Origin: G963663495 sp963663495
GTDB taxonomy: Bacteria > Bacteroidota > Rhodothermia > Rhodothermales > Bin80
Reading direction: 5' to 3'
Length of the DNA: 64,000 nt
Assembly (NCBI GenBank): GCA_963663495.1
Contig: OY760427.1
Coordinates: 2,666,001 to 2,730,000, forward strand
Shown here: positions 1-9,544 of the stretch, piece by piece
Position numbering within the stretch: position 1 is the stretch's first letter
Layout of the letters: every line of letters begins with the position of its first letter
The notes under the pieces: model-generated
Databases searched by the model: none
What the model was told of the DNA's origin: nothing
Seen by the model: only the letters and a program-made list of their open reading frames with translations
Position numbers and translations under genes: made by a program

Positions 1-107
1 AAGAGACTTTTTGCCTAGTCGGCAGGGCCATATGCGCCTAATAAAGGCACAGGCAACCCGGAGACACTCGAGAACATATAAGGCGAGCACCAGACTAAAG
101 AATTGTT

Positions 108-416
108 ATGAGCACAAAAGACAAAGCGAAGGGCGCAATCAAAGAGGTCCGTATCCGTGGATCCCAGTTGGCGGACAGGGTGCGCGATGTTGTGGAAGAA
201 GGCCGCGCTCGGCGAGTCATCGTTCGTAAGGACGACCGTACAATTGTCGAATTCCCACTCGCTGTTGGCGTAGCAGGAGCCGCAGCCATCGTACGCTGGG
301 CACCGATGTTAGCGGCCATCGGGGCTATTTCTGCCTTAGTAAGCGATATCAGCGTGGTTGTTGAGCGCGAAGAGGAAATCGCCGATGCTGTAGTGACTAC
401 CAGCGACGACGAGTAG
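108..416 (+). CDS. DUF4342 family small protein
   Basis: A 102-aa protein matching the pattern I know for DUF4342. It has a charged N-terminal half predicted helical (K-x-x-R-I-R-G-x-x-L-A-D-R-V), then an I/V-rich segment with R-R-V-I-V-R and V-E-F-P-L, a hydrophobic Gly/Ala stretch around residues 50-82, and an acidic tail. The family has no established biochemical role; the hydrophobic stretch could associate with membrane. The start ATG at 108 has no strong Shine-Dalgarno, which is common in Bacteroidota. The next gene begins 5 bases after its stop, so the two are probably co-transcribed. Family assignment comes from recalled sequence pattern. Confidence 0.75.
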   Translation: MSTKDKAKGAIKEVRIRGSQLADRVRDVVEEGRARRVIVRKDDRTIVEFPLAVGVAGAAAIVRWAPMLAAIGAISALVSDISVVVEREEEIADAVVTTSDDE

Positions 417-421
417 CCTTC

Positions 422-1369
422 GTGGTTAGCTTTGAGGACATTGATAAGGCGGCATCAAACCTACGGGCCGTAGCCCATCAAACACCCGTCCTTACGTCCC
501 GGCTTCTTGATTTGCATGTGGGATATCGTGTCTACTGCAAATGCGAAAATTTCCAGCGCACCGGCAGCTTCAAGATTCGCGGGGCATATAATGCTATATC
601 CAAGATTGCAGCGTTGGCCCCGAGTCGCCCTGTCCTCACCTATTCTTCCGGTAATCATGCGCAGGCGGTTGCGCTGGCAAGCCGACTCCTGAATGTAGAC
701 GCCACCATCATCATGCCATCTAATGCTCCGATGGTAAAGCGCAGAGCTACGGAGGAGTATGGTGCGTCAATAGTGTCCTACGATCCTGAAGAGACCACTC
801 GCGAAGAGCTGGCATCAAGGATATCACACGAAAGCGGCCTCACCATAATTCCGCCGTACGACCACCCGGATGTGATCGCTGGTCAGGGCACGGTGTGCGT
901 TGAATTCCTGGACACATGTCCAGATCTGGACATGCTTCTTGTGCCGTGTGGTGGAGGGGGCCTGCTGGCAGGCACTGCGCTTGCAGCCAGCGCATTAGCC
1001 CCCGGATGTCATGTGGTCGGCATAGAGCCCTCCGCAGCGGACGATGCAAATCGGAGCTTCAAGACAGGAACGCTACATACAGTCCATAACCCTGACACGA
1101 TTGCTGATGGAGCTCGCACTCCATCCTTGGGTAAGATCACCTTCCCTGTAATACAAAGGTACGTGTATAGTATGGCAACCGTGACAGAGGATGCCATTAG
1201 GGCTGCCGCCCAATTTGTGTGGCAACGGCTCAAGATAGTGGTCGAACCGACCGGCGTACTGGGGCTGGCAGCCTTCTTTTGTAATGCTGTCACCCTACCC
1301 CCCGGCGCGCGAGTGGGCGTGATCATAACAGGCGGCAACGTTGATGTTGATGCGCTGTTCAGTCGCTGA
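422..1369 (+). CDS. Threonine dehydratase / serine racemase-like PLP enzyme
   Basis: A 315-aa fold-type II PLP enzyme. The Schiff-base lysine lies in G-S-F-K-I-R-G (K51), the S-S-G-N-H-A-Q phosphate/substrate loop is near residue 77, and the C-G-G-G-G-L-L-A-G PLP-phosphate loop is near 175. At about 315 aa it lacks the C-terminal ACT regulatory domain of biosynthetic IlvA, so it resembles catabolic threonine ammonia-lyase (TdcB) or serine racemase. Expected reaction: deamination of L-threonine or L-serine to the 2-oxo acid, or serine racemisation; sequence alone does not decide. The start is GTG at 422. Its 3' end overlaps the convergent surE by 11 bases. Confidence 0.85.
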   Translation: MVSFEDIDKAASNLRAVAHQTPVLTSRLLDLHVGYRVYCKCENFQRTGSFKIRGAYNAISKIAALAPSRPVLTYSSGNHAQAVALASRLLNVDATIIMPSNAPMVKRRATEEYGASIVSYDPEETTREELASRISHESGLTIIPPYDHPDVIAGQGTVCVEFLDTCPDLDMLLVPCGGGGLLAGTALAASALAPGCHVVGIEPSAADDANRSFKTGTLHTVHNPDTIADGARTPSLGKITFPVIQRYVYSMATVTEDAIRAAAQFVWQRLKIVVEPTGVLGLAAFFCNAVTLPPGARVGVIITGGNVDVDALFSR

Positions 1370-2162
1370 GGCCGTTTACCCAGCCCCTCAAGGATGCGAG
1401 GTGCTGGTGGGCCGTCCGATCAAAGTGAAGAGGCGTAATGGACACAAAACCGCCTTCAATGGCCGCCACATCCGTGTCAAGACCATCATCAAGGTTAACA
1501 AATTCACCTGTATACCAAAAATAGGGCTGCTCCGCAGGATCCGCCCGGCGCACGAAGTCTTCCTCCCAACGTGATGAAGCAAGTCGGGTAACGCGCATCC
1601 CTTTGATATCAGAAAGTGGAAGTGGAGGCACATTCACGTTCAGCACCACCCCCGATGGCAGCCTTTCACGCAGGACCTTGCGCACGATCAGTTCTGCGTA
1701 GTGACGGGAGCTCTGAAAATCGTTCCCCGTCCAGGTACAAAGCGACATCGCCACCGATTGAATACCCATCAGGCAAGCCTCCGTCGCCGCGCCAACGGTT
1801 CCAGAGTAGATCACATTGGCCGCAGTATTAGATCCAAGATTTATACCGCTAACAACCAGGTCAGGACGTTTCGGGAGCAACTGGTTCATGGATAGCTTTA
1901 AACAATCCACAGGTGTGCCACCAACAGCCCATGCCACGATATCTTCGTTTGGAGCAGGGAGTTGCCACTTAGTTACACGAACCGGGTCGTGTATGGTGAT
2001 AGCATGACCCACAGCACTAGTCTCTTCCTTCGGTGCGACCACGGTGATCTTACCCAAGCCCCGCAAGGCCGTTACAAGCGACTGGAGTCCTGGCGCATCA
2101 ATCCCATCGTCATTGCACACCAGAATGGCGGGCATCCCCTCCTTGAGCCCGAGCGCCCTCAT
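1359..2162 (-). CDS. surE: 5'/3'-nucleotidase SurE
   Basis: A SurE-family metal-dependent nucleoside monophosphate phosphatase, 267 aa from the preferred start. The N-terminal C-N-D-D-G-I-D-A-P-G-L motif carries the paired metal-binding aspartates. Also present are the S-G-I-N-L-G-S-N-T metal/phosphate loop and the Y-S-G-T-V-G-A-A-T-E-A block typical of the family. An upstream in-frame ATG exists at 2192, but ATG at 2162 overlaps the panB stop as ATGA, a classical translational-coupling arrangement, and leaves the usual short N-terminus. Last gene of the minus-strand run, probably co-translated with panB. Confidence 0.93.
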   Translation of the reverse strand: MRALGLKEGMPAILVCNDDGIDAPGLQSLVTALRGLGKITVVAPKEETSAVGHAITIHDPVRVTKWQLPAPNEDIVAWAVGGTPVDCLKLSMNQLLPKRPDLVVSGINLGSNTAANVIYSGTVGAATEACLMGIQSVAMSLCTWTGNDFQSSRHYAELIVRKVLRERLPSGVVLNVNVPPLPLSDIKGMRVTRLASSRWEEDFVRRADPAEQPYFWYTGEFVNLDDGLDTDVAAIEGGFVSITPLHFDRTAHQHLASLRGWVNGLSD

Positions 2163-3001
2163 GCAGAAACCCCTGCTTGTGCGGATTCCCAATAGCTCTC
2201 CTGATCAGCAGGAAATGATCGCTGCCGAACATCCCGTACATACGAAACCACTGCCCCGGTAATTTGAGTAGCAAGCTCTTCGTAGCGCCGCACAAAACGC
2301 GGATTAAAATCCGTGGTTAACCCAAGGACATCATGCGTAACCAAGACCTGGCCATCGCAACCCGCTCCCGCACCTATGCCAATAGTAGGCATAGTCAGCT
2401 TTGTAGAAACCTCGCTTGCCAGTGGGGCAAGGATCTTCTCCAGCACAACGGCGAAGCATCCTGCTTCTTCCAGCAGCACCGCATCTTTCCGGAGCGCCTC
2501 CGCCTCCTCCGGTGATCGCGCCCGCACACGGTAGGTACCGAAGCGGTAGATGCTCTGCGGGGTGAGACCCAGATGCCCCATTACAGGAATGCCTGCTTCC
2601 AGAATTCGCTCTACCGCAGGCAGGGCCACCCTGCCCCCCTCAACCTTGACCGCATGCGCCCCGGTTTCCTTCATCACCCTAATGGCGCTGTGCAACGCCT
2701 CCTTGGAATTACTCTGATAGGAGCCAAAAGGCAGATCCACAACCACTAGCGCTCGCGAAACCGCACGCACTACGCACTGGGCGTGGTAGATCATATGATC
2801 CAGCGTAATTGGTAGCGTCGTTTCATGCCCGGCCACCACATTTGATGCAGAATCGCCGACCAGCAGCACATCCACACCCGCGCGATCCAGAATGCGGGCC
2901 ATAGTGAAATCATAGGCTGTCAGCATGGCAATCGGCATGCCTGCGGCCTTCATTTGCTTTAACGTACGGGTGGTGATTCGCTTAATTTCACCAATTGCCA
3001 T
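2159..3001 (-). CDS. panB: 3-methyl-2-oxobutanoate hydroxymethyltransferase
   Basis: A 280-aa PanB (ketopantoate hydroxymethyltransferase). It transfers a hydroxymethyl group from 5,10-methylene-THF to 2-oxoisovalerate, the first committed step of pantothenate/CoA synthesis. The TIM-barrel signatures are clear: M-L-T-A-Y-D near residue 26, the Mg-binding L-L-V-G-D-S-A-S-N-V segment near 46, V-V-D-L-P-F-G-S-Y-Q near 84, V-K-V-E-G-G, and G-I-P-V-M-G-H-L-G-L-T-P-Q-S. Length is normal. Cytoplasmic. It overlaps surE by 4 bases and lies 53 bases after ompH; no other pantothenate gene is in the window. Confidence 0.96.
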   Translation of the reverse strand: MAIGEIKRITTRTLKQMKAAGMPIAMLTAYDFTMARILDRAGVDVLLVGDSASNVVAGHETTLPITLDHMIYHAQCVVRAVSRALVVVDLPFGSYQSNSKEALHSAIRVMKETGAHAVKVEGGRVALPAVERILEAGIPVMGHLGLTPQSIYRFGTYRVRARSPEEAEALRKDAVLLEEAGCFAVVLEKILAPLASEVSTKLTMPTIGIGAGAGCDGQVLVTHDVLGLTTDFNPRFVRRYEELATQITGAVVSYVRDVRQRSFPADQESYWESAQAGVSA

Positions 3002-3054
3002 ACATCACGCCCCACGACGAAAGAACTGCATAATAGGCAAAAGAAATGAATCGA

Positions 3055-3612
3055 CTAATTCGCCTCTTCCCCGACATCAATCCCAAGCTCAACAGCTACA
3101 TCAAGGGTAATGTCGGTTATGCGGTCCTCGTTCGCAAAAAGAATGATTGGTTGCATGGGACCGGCGGCTATCCGCAAGACGAGATCCAAGCTGTTCTCAG
3201 CAGCTACCTTCTTGATAGCCGCATCAACTTGAGAGAATAACGGACTCAATAGCTCCGCCTCCCTCTGCGCCAGGTCCTGCTCGCTCTCCGCCGCTTTGTC
3301 CTGAATCTCCTGCTGCGACTGCGCCAACTCCTGTTCACGCTCCTGCCGGCGCTCTTCAGAAATTAGAGCCTGCTGCCGCTGATACCGTTCTACTTTCCCC
3401 TGAAATTCTTCATACAACACTTGCAGGGCTGCCTGACTGCTCTGGAGTTCTTCCTGCAATTCCTCTTGGACCGCACGGTATTCAGCCATATTAGAGATCA
3501 GGATCTCATGATCCGTGTATCCGATTCGGAGAGCCGGCACTTGCTGAGCCTCGCTGACGGGAACCAGAAGAAGCGTCGCCAGCACCAGCAGCGATGGAAA
3601 GACTGTTTTCAT
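3055..3612 (-). CDS. OmpH/Skp-family periplasmic chaperone (copy 2)
   Basis: A 185-aa secreted protein: signal peptide of about 22 aa ending S-E-A-Q-Q, a short beta segment (R-I-G-Y-T-D) typical of OmpH, then a long Gln/Glu-rich coiled coil at about residues 45-125 and a C-terminal globular part. Skp trimers hold unfolded outer-membrane proteins in coiled-coil tentacles during delivery to BamA. It lies directly downstream of a second OmpH gene and bamA, the usual Bacteroidota order. The two copies differ strongly in the coiled coil, so they are old paralogues. Confidence 0.87.
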   Translation of the reverse strand: MKTVFPSLLVLATLLLVPVSEAQQVPALRIGYTDHEILISNMAEYRAVQEELQEELQSSQAALQVLYEEFQGKVERYQRQQALISEERRQEREQELAQSQQEIQDKAAESEQDLAQREAELLSPLFSQVDAAIKKVAAENSLDLVLRIAAGPMQPIILFANEDRITDITLDVAVELGIDVGEEAN

Positions 3613-3641
3613 AACGTACTCTTATAGCATTGATTATAGGA

Positions 3642-4178
3642 TCACTGGCCCAACTCAACCTCAATACCTAACCCTTCAAGGACCTGCACGCTCAAATCAT
3701 GGCGCTCCACAGCATACAGAAACAGGAAATCACCGCCCCTATCAAAGACATAGTCGTACCCTTCAGCACTGGCTATCTCCTCAATCGCGACAAGGATTTT
3801 TTCCTGAATGGGTCGAAGAACTTGTTCCTGCTGCCGAAATAATTCCCCTTCCGGCCCAAAATACTGGGATCGCAGGCGCTCCAAATCCCCTTCAGCTGCG
3901 ATAATTTCCTCGCGCCTCCGCAGTCTCTCATCACGAGTGTACAGTAGCTCACGCGCTTGGTATTCCCGGAACATTTCGTCCAGGTTTTCCTGCTCCTGAG
4001 CTAAGTCACTCTCCATTTGAGTAGCGAGACGATCCAAGGACTGCTGTGCACTGGCAAACTCTGGAAAACGGCTGTAAATGAATTCGGAATCTACGTACCC
4101 GATTTTCTGCTGACCAAGAGCAGCAGCCGGAACCAGCATAACTACCAGCACGCCGTAATATCTCATGACTGCTTGCAC
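3642..4178 (-). CDS. OmpH/Skp-family periplasmic chaperone (copy 1)
   Basis: A 178-aa secreted protein with signal peptide (V-L-V-V-M-L-V-P-A-A-A-L-G-Q-Q), the OmpH K-I-G-Y-V-D-S motif immediately after cleavage, a Glu/Arg-rich coiled coil at about residues 45-115 and a C-terminal portion with Y-D-Y-V-F-D-R-G-G-D-F-L-F. Role as for Skp: periplasmic holdase for outer-membrane proteins. The start could also be ATG at 4166. It begins 6 bases after the bamA stop, so it is almost certainly in the same transcript. Confidence 0.87.
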   Translation of the reverse strand: MQAVMRYYGVLVVMLVPAAALGQQKIGYVDSEFIYSRFPEFASAQQSLDRLATQMESDLAQEQENLDEMFREYQARELLYTRDERLRRREEIIAAEGDLERLRSQYFGPEGELFRQQEQVLRPIQEKILVAIEEIASAEGYDYVFDRGGDFLFLYAVERHDLSVQVLEGLGIEVELGQ

Positions 4179-4184
4179 GGATTG

Positions 4185-6692
4185 CTAAAAGCCCTGACCA
4201 ATAGTAAATTGGAACAGCCACTTGTTGGCCCCCGAGTGACGCGAGTCTTGTCCCGCAATCGGGATGAATTCGTCGAAATTGTATCCGTACGACATTTCCA
4301 TCATACCGAGGATGGGTAGCAGCAAGCGCACACCAACGCCTGCCGACCTGAATAGCTGTGTCGGACTGTACGTTTCAAAACTGTCCCAGGTATTGGCGGC
4401 GTCCATGAACACATAGGGTGCGGCTGTCAATTGCGGCGTCTGAATAACCAGTGCGCGCAATTCTGATGAAAACTTATTGAGGATTCGTCCGCCGATCGCT
4501 TCGTTGCCACGCCTTGGGCCCAATGCACGCGCCGGATAGGCACGCATGTACACGATCTCCTTGCCGAAATTGTCCGTAAACCCCTGAAAATCAAAGGGCG
4601 ACCCGCCCACCACATAGCGTTCGAAGAGGACCTCTTCCCCGGTTAGGGACCCGATAAATCCGAACTCGCTGGCAAAGCTCACAGCGACCTTAGGCGCCAG
4701 CGGAACATTCCACTCGGTATTGAAACGCCACTTATGATACTGCACAAACCCGGGAACAGGCAACGCTACCTCGCCGGAAAGGACCAAGCTTGACCCAGTA
4801 GTCGGAAACACAGGGTGATCCAACGAACTGCGCGTCAGAGACTGGCGGACTGTCACCTGCTCGCTGGTACCCTCGGGAAGAACAGATGTGAATTCTCTAT
4901 TCAGGAAATACTGGTAACCCAGCGAAGTAGAGGTGCTGAACTGGTCGTCCGGCCATGTTAACCTTTTCTCGTAGAATACCGTTGCCGACGAGCGAACAAA
5001 CAGCTGCCCGGTATCAAATCTGTTGCTAGTCAGTGTGTAAAAGGAACCACCACTGAATCTTGAATGAGATAGGCTGAAGCCCACCGGCGTAGGACGTCCC
5101 CTGAACCATGGCTCAGTAAAGCTAAGTGTGTAGCTCTGATAGGCGCGACCATTGGATTGAAGACCTACAGAAAGGCGTTGACCATCACCTGAAGGAAGCG
5201 GGCGCCAAGCACGCCGCTTATTAATGTCTTGAAACGAGAAGTTGTTGAACCCGAAGCGTAACATCAGGATCAGCCCAAAACGCCCGTATGTACCGGACAA
5301 TTCCAGTTGGTCACTGCCTATCTCTTCCAAGCTATAGGTCAGGTCAACTGTTCGATTCTCCTGGTCAAGGGCAATGCTCGGGCCGGCACCGAGCTTTTCC
5401 TGGTCAAAATAACTCAGCTGTGATAAGCGCCGTATGGTTTCCTGTATGTACTCTCTGCTAAACGTCTGGCCAGGAATCGTATACAGCTCGCGGCGGATCA
5501 CATGCTCCTTCGTCTTCGTGTTGCCTGCGATCGTTATTTCCCCAAATTCGAAAATCTCCCCTTCGTACAGGTCGTAGTACAGATCCAACGAATCACCTTC
5601 CACGATGCGCACCTCCGGCTGTACTCGAAACAGCATGTATCCGCGGTTCATGTAGAGGCTTGATACATCGCTGCTGCGCTTATTGCCGTGGAGATTCTGT
5701 TCCAGCTGCTCGGAATCGTATACGTCTCCCTTCTGCAGGCCCAAGGCGGCGGAAAGGACATCATCGGAGTACACGGTGTTTCCGTCCCAATCAATATTGC
5801 GTACATGGTACTGAGGACCCTCCACCACATCTAACTCAACAACAATTCCCGGCTTAACTGCTGAATTATCCAGATAGACTGTATCACGTACCAGCCGGGC
5901 ATCATAGTACCCTTGCGAATTGTAATAGCCAACGAGATTTGCCTTGTCCTGCGTGTATAGCGACTCGTCATAGCGCGATTTACGCCAAAACTTAACCCGG
6001 CTCTTCGGTCTGGTCTTTTTCATTCGGCCTCGAAGCTTTCCGGCCGCGACCTCCTCATTGCCCGTGATCCGTACTTCGCTGATACGTACCCTATTCCCTT
6101 GGGATACCGAAAAATCCAGCGTAACCGTGTTACCGGGCCCCGATTGGCGCAATACATCCACTTCGGCTAGCATATAGCCCTTCCCTGCGAAGTATTCTTC
6201 AATGATCTGTACTGAACGCTCTACATCGGCCGGTCGCATCCGGCTACCTTTATACAATGGGATCTCCTTCTCCAAATCCCGGCGATGCTTCTTCTTGATG
6301 CCAGAAAAGGTATAGTCCGCAAGCTGAGGCTCCTCCACTACGGCAATGACCAAGCGTACACCTTCTTCCGTCCTGGCGACTTCACTAATATTCACATCCG
6401 AAAATACACGAAGATCATACACGCTTCGGATGGCGTCCGCAATAGCCGGATCTCCCGGCAGTGTAAGGGTTTGGCCGACTTCCAATCCACTGCTCTGGAT
6501 TACAAACCGCTGCATACTCTCTGCCTCAACACCAGCGACGGTAATTTCCTCAATCTCTAACTCCTCAGGCCGGTCTGAAACACCCGCCATGCTGCGGTTT
6601 GCCAGAGTCGTGGACAATGATTGGGCGCGGGCCTCTGCAGGTAGCAGGACTATCACAACCAGCAGTAAAATAACGCGAACCATGTGCCTCAT
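4185..6692 (-). CDS. bamA: Outer membrane protein assembly factor BamA
   Basis: An Omp85-family protein of 835 aa from the chosen start. A signal peptide (I-L-L-L-V-V-I-V-L-L-P-A-E-A-R-A-Q) precedes several POTRA domains at about residues 40-430 (repeats such as R-I-S-E-V-R-I-T-G-N-E and F-G-E-I-T-I-A-G-N-T-K-T). A C-terminal beta-barrel follows, ending in a terminal aromatic (Q-F-T-I-G-Q-G-F). BamA inserts outer-membrane proteins and is essential. The frame is open up to 6821, but that extension has no signal features, while ATG at 6692 is followed directly by the signal peptide. Its chaperone genes ompH follow immediately. A 266-base gap to rseP holds no recognisable gene; uppS, often near here, is absent. 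Confidence 0.95.
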   Translation of the reverse strand: MRHMVRVILLLVVIVLLPAEARAQSLSTTLANRSMAGVSDRPEELEIEEITVAGVEAESMQRFVIQSSGLEVGQTLTLPGDPAIADAIRSVYDLRVFSDVNISEVARTEEGVRLVIAVVEEPQLADYTFSGIKKKHRRDLEKEIPLYKGSRMRPADVERSVQIIEEYFAGKGYMLAEVDVLRQSGPGNTVTLDFSVSQGNRVRISEVRITGNEEVAAGKLRGRMKKTRPKSRVKFWRKSRYDESLYTQDKANLVGYYNSQGYYDARLVRDTVYLDNSAVKPGIVVELDVVEGPQYHVRNIDWDGNTVYSDDVLSAALGLQKGDVYDSEQLEQNLHGNKRSSDVSSLYMNRGYMLFRVQPEVRIVEGDSLDLYYDLYEGEIFEFGEITIAGNTKTKEHVIRRELYTIPGQTFSREYIQETIRRLSQLSYFDQEKLGAGPSIALDQENRTVDLTYSLEEIGSDQLELSGTYGRFGLILMLRFGFNNFSFQDINKRRAWRPLPSGDGQRLSVGLQSNGRAYQSYTLSFTEPWFRGRPTPVGFSLSHSRFSGGSFYTLTSNRFDTGQLFVRSSATVFYEKRLTWPDDQFSTSTSLGYQYFLNREFTSVLPEGTSEQVTVRQSLTRSSLDHPVFPTTGSSLVLSGEVALPVPGFVQYHKWRFNTEWNVPLAPKVAVSFASEFGFIGSLTGEEVLFERYVVGGSPFDFQGFTDNFGKEIVYMRAYPARALGPRRGNEAIGGRILNKFSSELRALVIQTPQLTAAPYVFMDAANTWDSFETYSPTQLFRSAGVGVRLLLPILGMMEMSYGYNFDEFIPIAGQDSRHSGANKWLFQFTIGQGF

Positions 6693-6958
6693 AATGCCCT
6701 CAATATCAACCGATGGGGTAAGATGTATGTTTCGGACATAACGGCATCTATCCCCCCTTATTGCGTCTACCGGATAACGTCGCTCGGTCACGATGCTTCC
6801 GATGGAGACATAGACTCCCATGCTTCAGAAGAGTGTTACGGTTTGTGTCGTTACACTTAAATGGATCAGACAGATTGCACTTTCCCATTGGGTGTGCAAG
6901 CCACCGTTCGGGATGTGTATGGTATTAGGGCCGAAGCGCATGAGGACCGGCGACCTTA

Positions 6959-8284
6959 CTACAAACGCGTTAAATCGTTGAACACCAGAAACGCCATCAG
7001 CAGCAGAATAATGCCAAAGCCCACCTGCTGCGTTACCATCCTAAACTTGACGGACGGCTCTCGACGAAAAATCCCCTCATAGAGCAGAAACACCAAATGC
7101 CCTCCATCCAAGACAGGGATCGGCAGAATATTCACTAGGGCCAGTGTAATGGACAGCAACGCTACAATGGTCCAGAACGATCGTCCACCCTGCCTTGCAG
7201 CCTGCCCGGCTATTCGTGCCACCATTACAGGCCCCCCCAGGTTTTCCCGGACATTTTCGCGACCCGTTCCAATACGCTTCAGATTGATAGCAATGGCAGC
7301 TGTGTTGGTCCACGTATCTATCAAGCCCTGGCGTACCGCCTGGGCAGCCGAATAGTCCACTCGGCGGCTGGCGATGCCAATACCAATGGCGAAAACTCCA
7401 GAGTCCTCCCTTTCGGGGGTTACGGATACTTGCATCTCGCGCCCATCGCGCACTACACCCAGCAACAAGGTCCTTCCATCCGAATCCTTAACAAATCGCG
7501 TCAATTCCATCCAGAATATCACCGGCCTTCCGTCAATGCTCGTTATCCGATCTCCCTCCGCTATCCCTGCCTTATCCGCAGGCCGCCCGTCCGCCACCGA
7601 ACCGATGATGCTTGGTTCATTGTAGATGCCTAATCCGTAGATGCCTCCGTATGATGCGTTTTGAATTTGCGTCATTATGTCGCTGGGACCAAGTAAGGCA
7701 AGATGATCCCCGCCGCGTACCACTTCAAAGATCAGCGAGTCCGCAAGTAGCGGCAACAGGCTGGCGCTTATATCCTGCGGATCAAACGGTTGCCCTCCAA
7801 TAGTCAATAACCTATCACCTGTCCGCATCCCAATCTGCTGAGCCGCCAGCGAGCTGTCTGCCACATACACGAACCCGTCCTCCTGAGCAAGGTATGCCTG
7901 GTCGCCATACATCAACTTCAATCCTGAGAAAATAACGGCGGCAAGCAGAATATTGAATACCACACCCGCCGTGATCACTATGATGCGCTGCCATATTGGC
8001 TTGGCGCGATACTCCCACGGTTGCACATCGGCCTCGGTGAATCCGGTGTCCATACTTTCGTCTACCATGCCTGCAATCTTCACATAGCCACCAAGCGGCG
8101 TGGCACCCAAGACATACTCCGTTTCACCAACCTTCTTACCCAGAACATTGGGCGGAAACCCTACAGAGAAGCGATCCACTCGCATCTTGAACAAACGTGC
8201 CGCAAGGAAATGGCCCAACTCGTGTACAAACACGAGTATCATGATGGCGCCCAATACGGCGGCGATAGTTATGACCAAATCCAT
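6959..8284 (-). CDS. rseP: RIP zinc metalloprotease RseP
   Basis: A 441-aa site-2 protease family membrane enzyme. The zinc motif H-E-L-G-H is in the first transmembrane helix (H21-H25). The third zinc ligand lies in P-V-L-D-G-G-H-L near the C-terminus, and PDZ regions are central (G-S-V-A-D-G-R-P-A-D-K-A-G-I-A-E-G-D-R-I). Such proteases cut anti-sigma factors or leftover signal peptides in the inner membrane. Transmembrane helices are near residues 4-24, 107-125, 370-390 and at the C-terminus. It lies 28 bases downstream of dxr, the conserved dxr-rseP pair. Confidence 0.95.
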   Translation of the reverse strand: MDLVITIAAVLGAIMILVFVHELGHFLAARLFKMRVDRFSVGFPPNVLGKKVGETEYVLGATPLGGYVKIAGMVDESMDTGFTEADVQPWEYRAKPIWQRIIVITAGVVFNILLAAVIFSGLKLMYGDQAYLAQEDGFVYVADSSLAAQQIGMRTGDRLLTIGGQPFDPQDISASLLPLLADSLIFEVVRGGDHLALLGPSDIMTQIQNASYGGIYGLGIYNEPSIIGSVADGRPADKAGIAEGDRITSIDGRPVIFWMELTRFVKDSDGRTLLLGVVRDGREMQVSVTPEREDSGVFAIGIGIASRRVDYSAAQAVRQGLIDTWTNTAAIAINLKRIGTGRENVRENLGGPVMVARIAGQAARQGGRSFWTIVALLSITLALVNILPIPVLDGGHLVFLLYEGIFRREPSVKFRMVTQQVGFGIILLLMAFLVFNDLTRL

Positions 8285-8312
8285 GGAGCAGGAGTTTCAA
8301 GGGCAGCCTGCG

Positions 8313-9485
8313 TTAATTGCCCCGGACATAGGCTTGTTCCAACACAAACCGGCGGGCAGCCTGGTCAAGCACAAATACCTCGTCCAAGCTCGGGGTACCC
8401 GACTGCGTCAACGCTGTCAATGCATCCTCCACAGCCCGCGGAATGTCCACAAATGCAAGCCTCCTTTCCAAGAATAATGCAACCGCTTTCTCATTTGCGG
8501 CATTCAGCACGCACGGAGCCGATCCTCCACATTGACCGGCATTTATTGCTATACGCAGGCAAGGAAACCTGTCCAGGTCTGGAGGAAGGAACTCAAGCGT
8601 GAGCGGAGATGTCCAGTCCACCTTTCCATATGGTGTCGACCAGCGGTCTGGATACGTCAAGGCATACAGAATCGGCTGACGCATGTCTGGAAGGCCGATT
8701 TGAGCCTTAACAGCGCCGTCATGAAACTCAACCATCGAATGGACGATACTTTGAGGATGCACAACGACGCGTATTTTCTCGTACGGAAATCCAAAAAGCC
8801 AGAAAGCCTCAATCACCTCCAGCCCCTTGTTCATCATGGTGGCAGAGTCAATGGTAACTTTGCTGCCCATTGACCAGTTGGGGTGCCGCAATGCCCTCTC
8901 GGGAGTGATATCCTTCATGGATCCAGCAGGCATATGAAGAAATGGCCCCCCTGAAGCGGTAAGAATGATTGCTGACGCTGCCCGCTCTGGCTCTCCGGCC
9001 AGGCACTGAAAGATCGCCGAATGCTCGCTATCCACCGGCACCAGTTGGCCGCCACCCCGATCCGCGGCAGCAACCGAGTGGTTTCCCGCGGCTACAAGTA
9101 CCTCTTTGTTTGCCAGCGCCACCGTCCTACCCTTTGCAAGCGCGGCGAAGACAGGCGCGAGCCCCGCAATACCGGAAATAGCACCCACCACCACATCCAG
9201 TCCGTTCCACTCTGCTGCTTCAATAACGCCAGCTGGTCCCGCTGCTACATATATACCCTGAGCTTTGAGCTCACTCCGCAGCCGTGCAGCTCCTTGCGGA
9301 TCCGACACGGCAACAATGTCCGGCCGGAACTCCTGCGCCTGTGCACGCAATGCATCCACACGCGAACCAGCCGCTAATGCCACCACATTGAACCGATCAG
9401 GATATAGCCGCACCAGTTCCAACACCTGCGCCCCAATGGAACCTGTAGATCCTAGAATACCGATTTGTCGTTGCAAGCCGCTCAT
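8313..9485 (-). CDS. dxr: 1-deoxy-D-xylulose 5-phosphate reductoisomerase
   Basis: A 390-aa Dxr, the NADPH-dependent second enzyme of the MEP isoprenoid pathway (DXP to MEP). Seen directly: the N-terminal NADPH loop G-S-T-G-S-I-G, A-L-A-N-K-E-V-L-V-A-A-G, the metal site V-D-S-E-H-S-A-I-F-Q, and the active-site flexible region with P-N-W-S-M-G-S-K-V-T-I-D-S-A-T-M-M-N-K. Length is standard. It heads the minus-strand envelope/isoprenoid run and is divergent from the TPR gene at 9545; the 59-base gap between must hold both promoters. I could not assign a clear Bacteroidota -33/-7 promoter in it. Confidence 0.97.
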   Translation of the reverse strand: MSGLQRQIGILGSTGSIGAQVLELVRLYPDRFNVVALAAGSRVDALRAQAQEFRPDIVAVSDPQGAARLRSELKAQGIYVAAGPAGVIEAAEWNGLDVVVGAISGIAGLAPVFAALAKGRTVALANKEVLVAAGNHSVAAADRGGGQLVPVDSEHSAIFQCLAGEPERAASAIILTASGGPFLHMPAGSMKDITPERALRHPNWSMGSKVTIDSATMMNKGLEVIEAFWLFGFPYEKIRVVVHPQSIVHSMVEFHDGAVKAQIGLPDMRQPILYALTYPDRWSTPYGKVDWTSPLTLEFLPPDLDRFPCLRIAINAGQCGGSAPCVLNAANEKAVALFLERRLAFVDIPRAVEDALTALTQSGTPSLDEVFVLDQAARRFVLEQAYVRGN

Positions 9486-9544
9486 CGGGCCTTAAACTAC
9501 GTATTCGCGGCCCAGAAACCTGAAGTGCACGGTCGCAATATCAT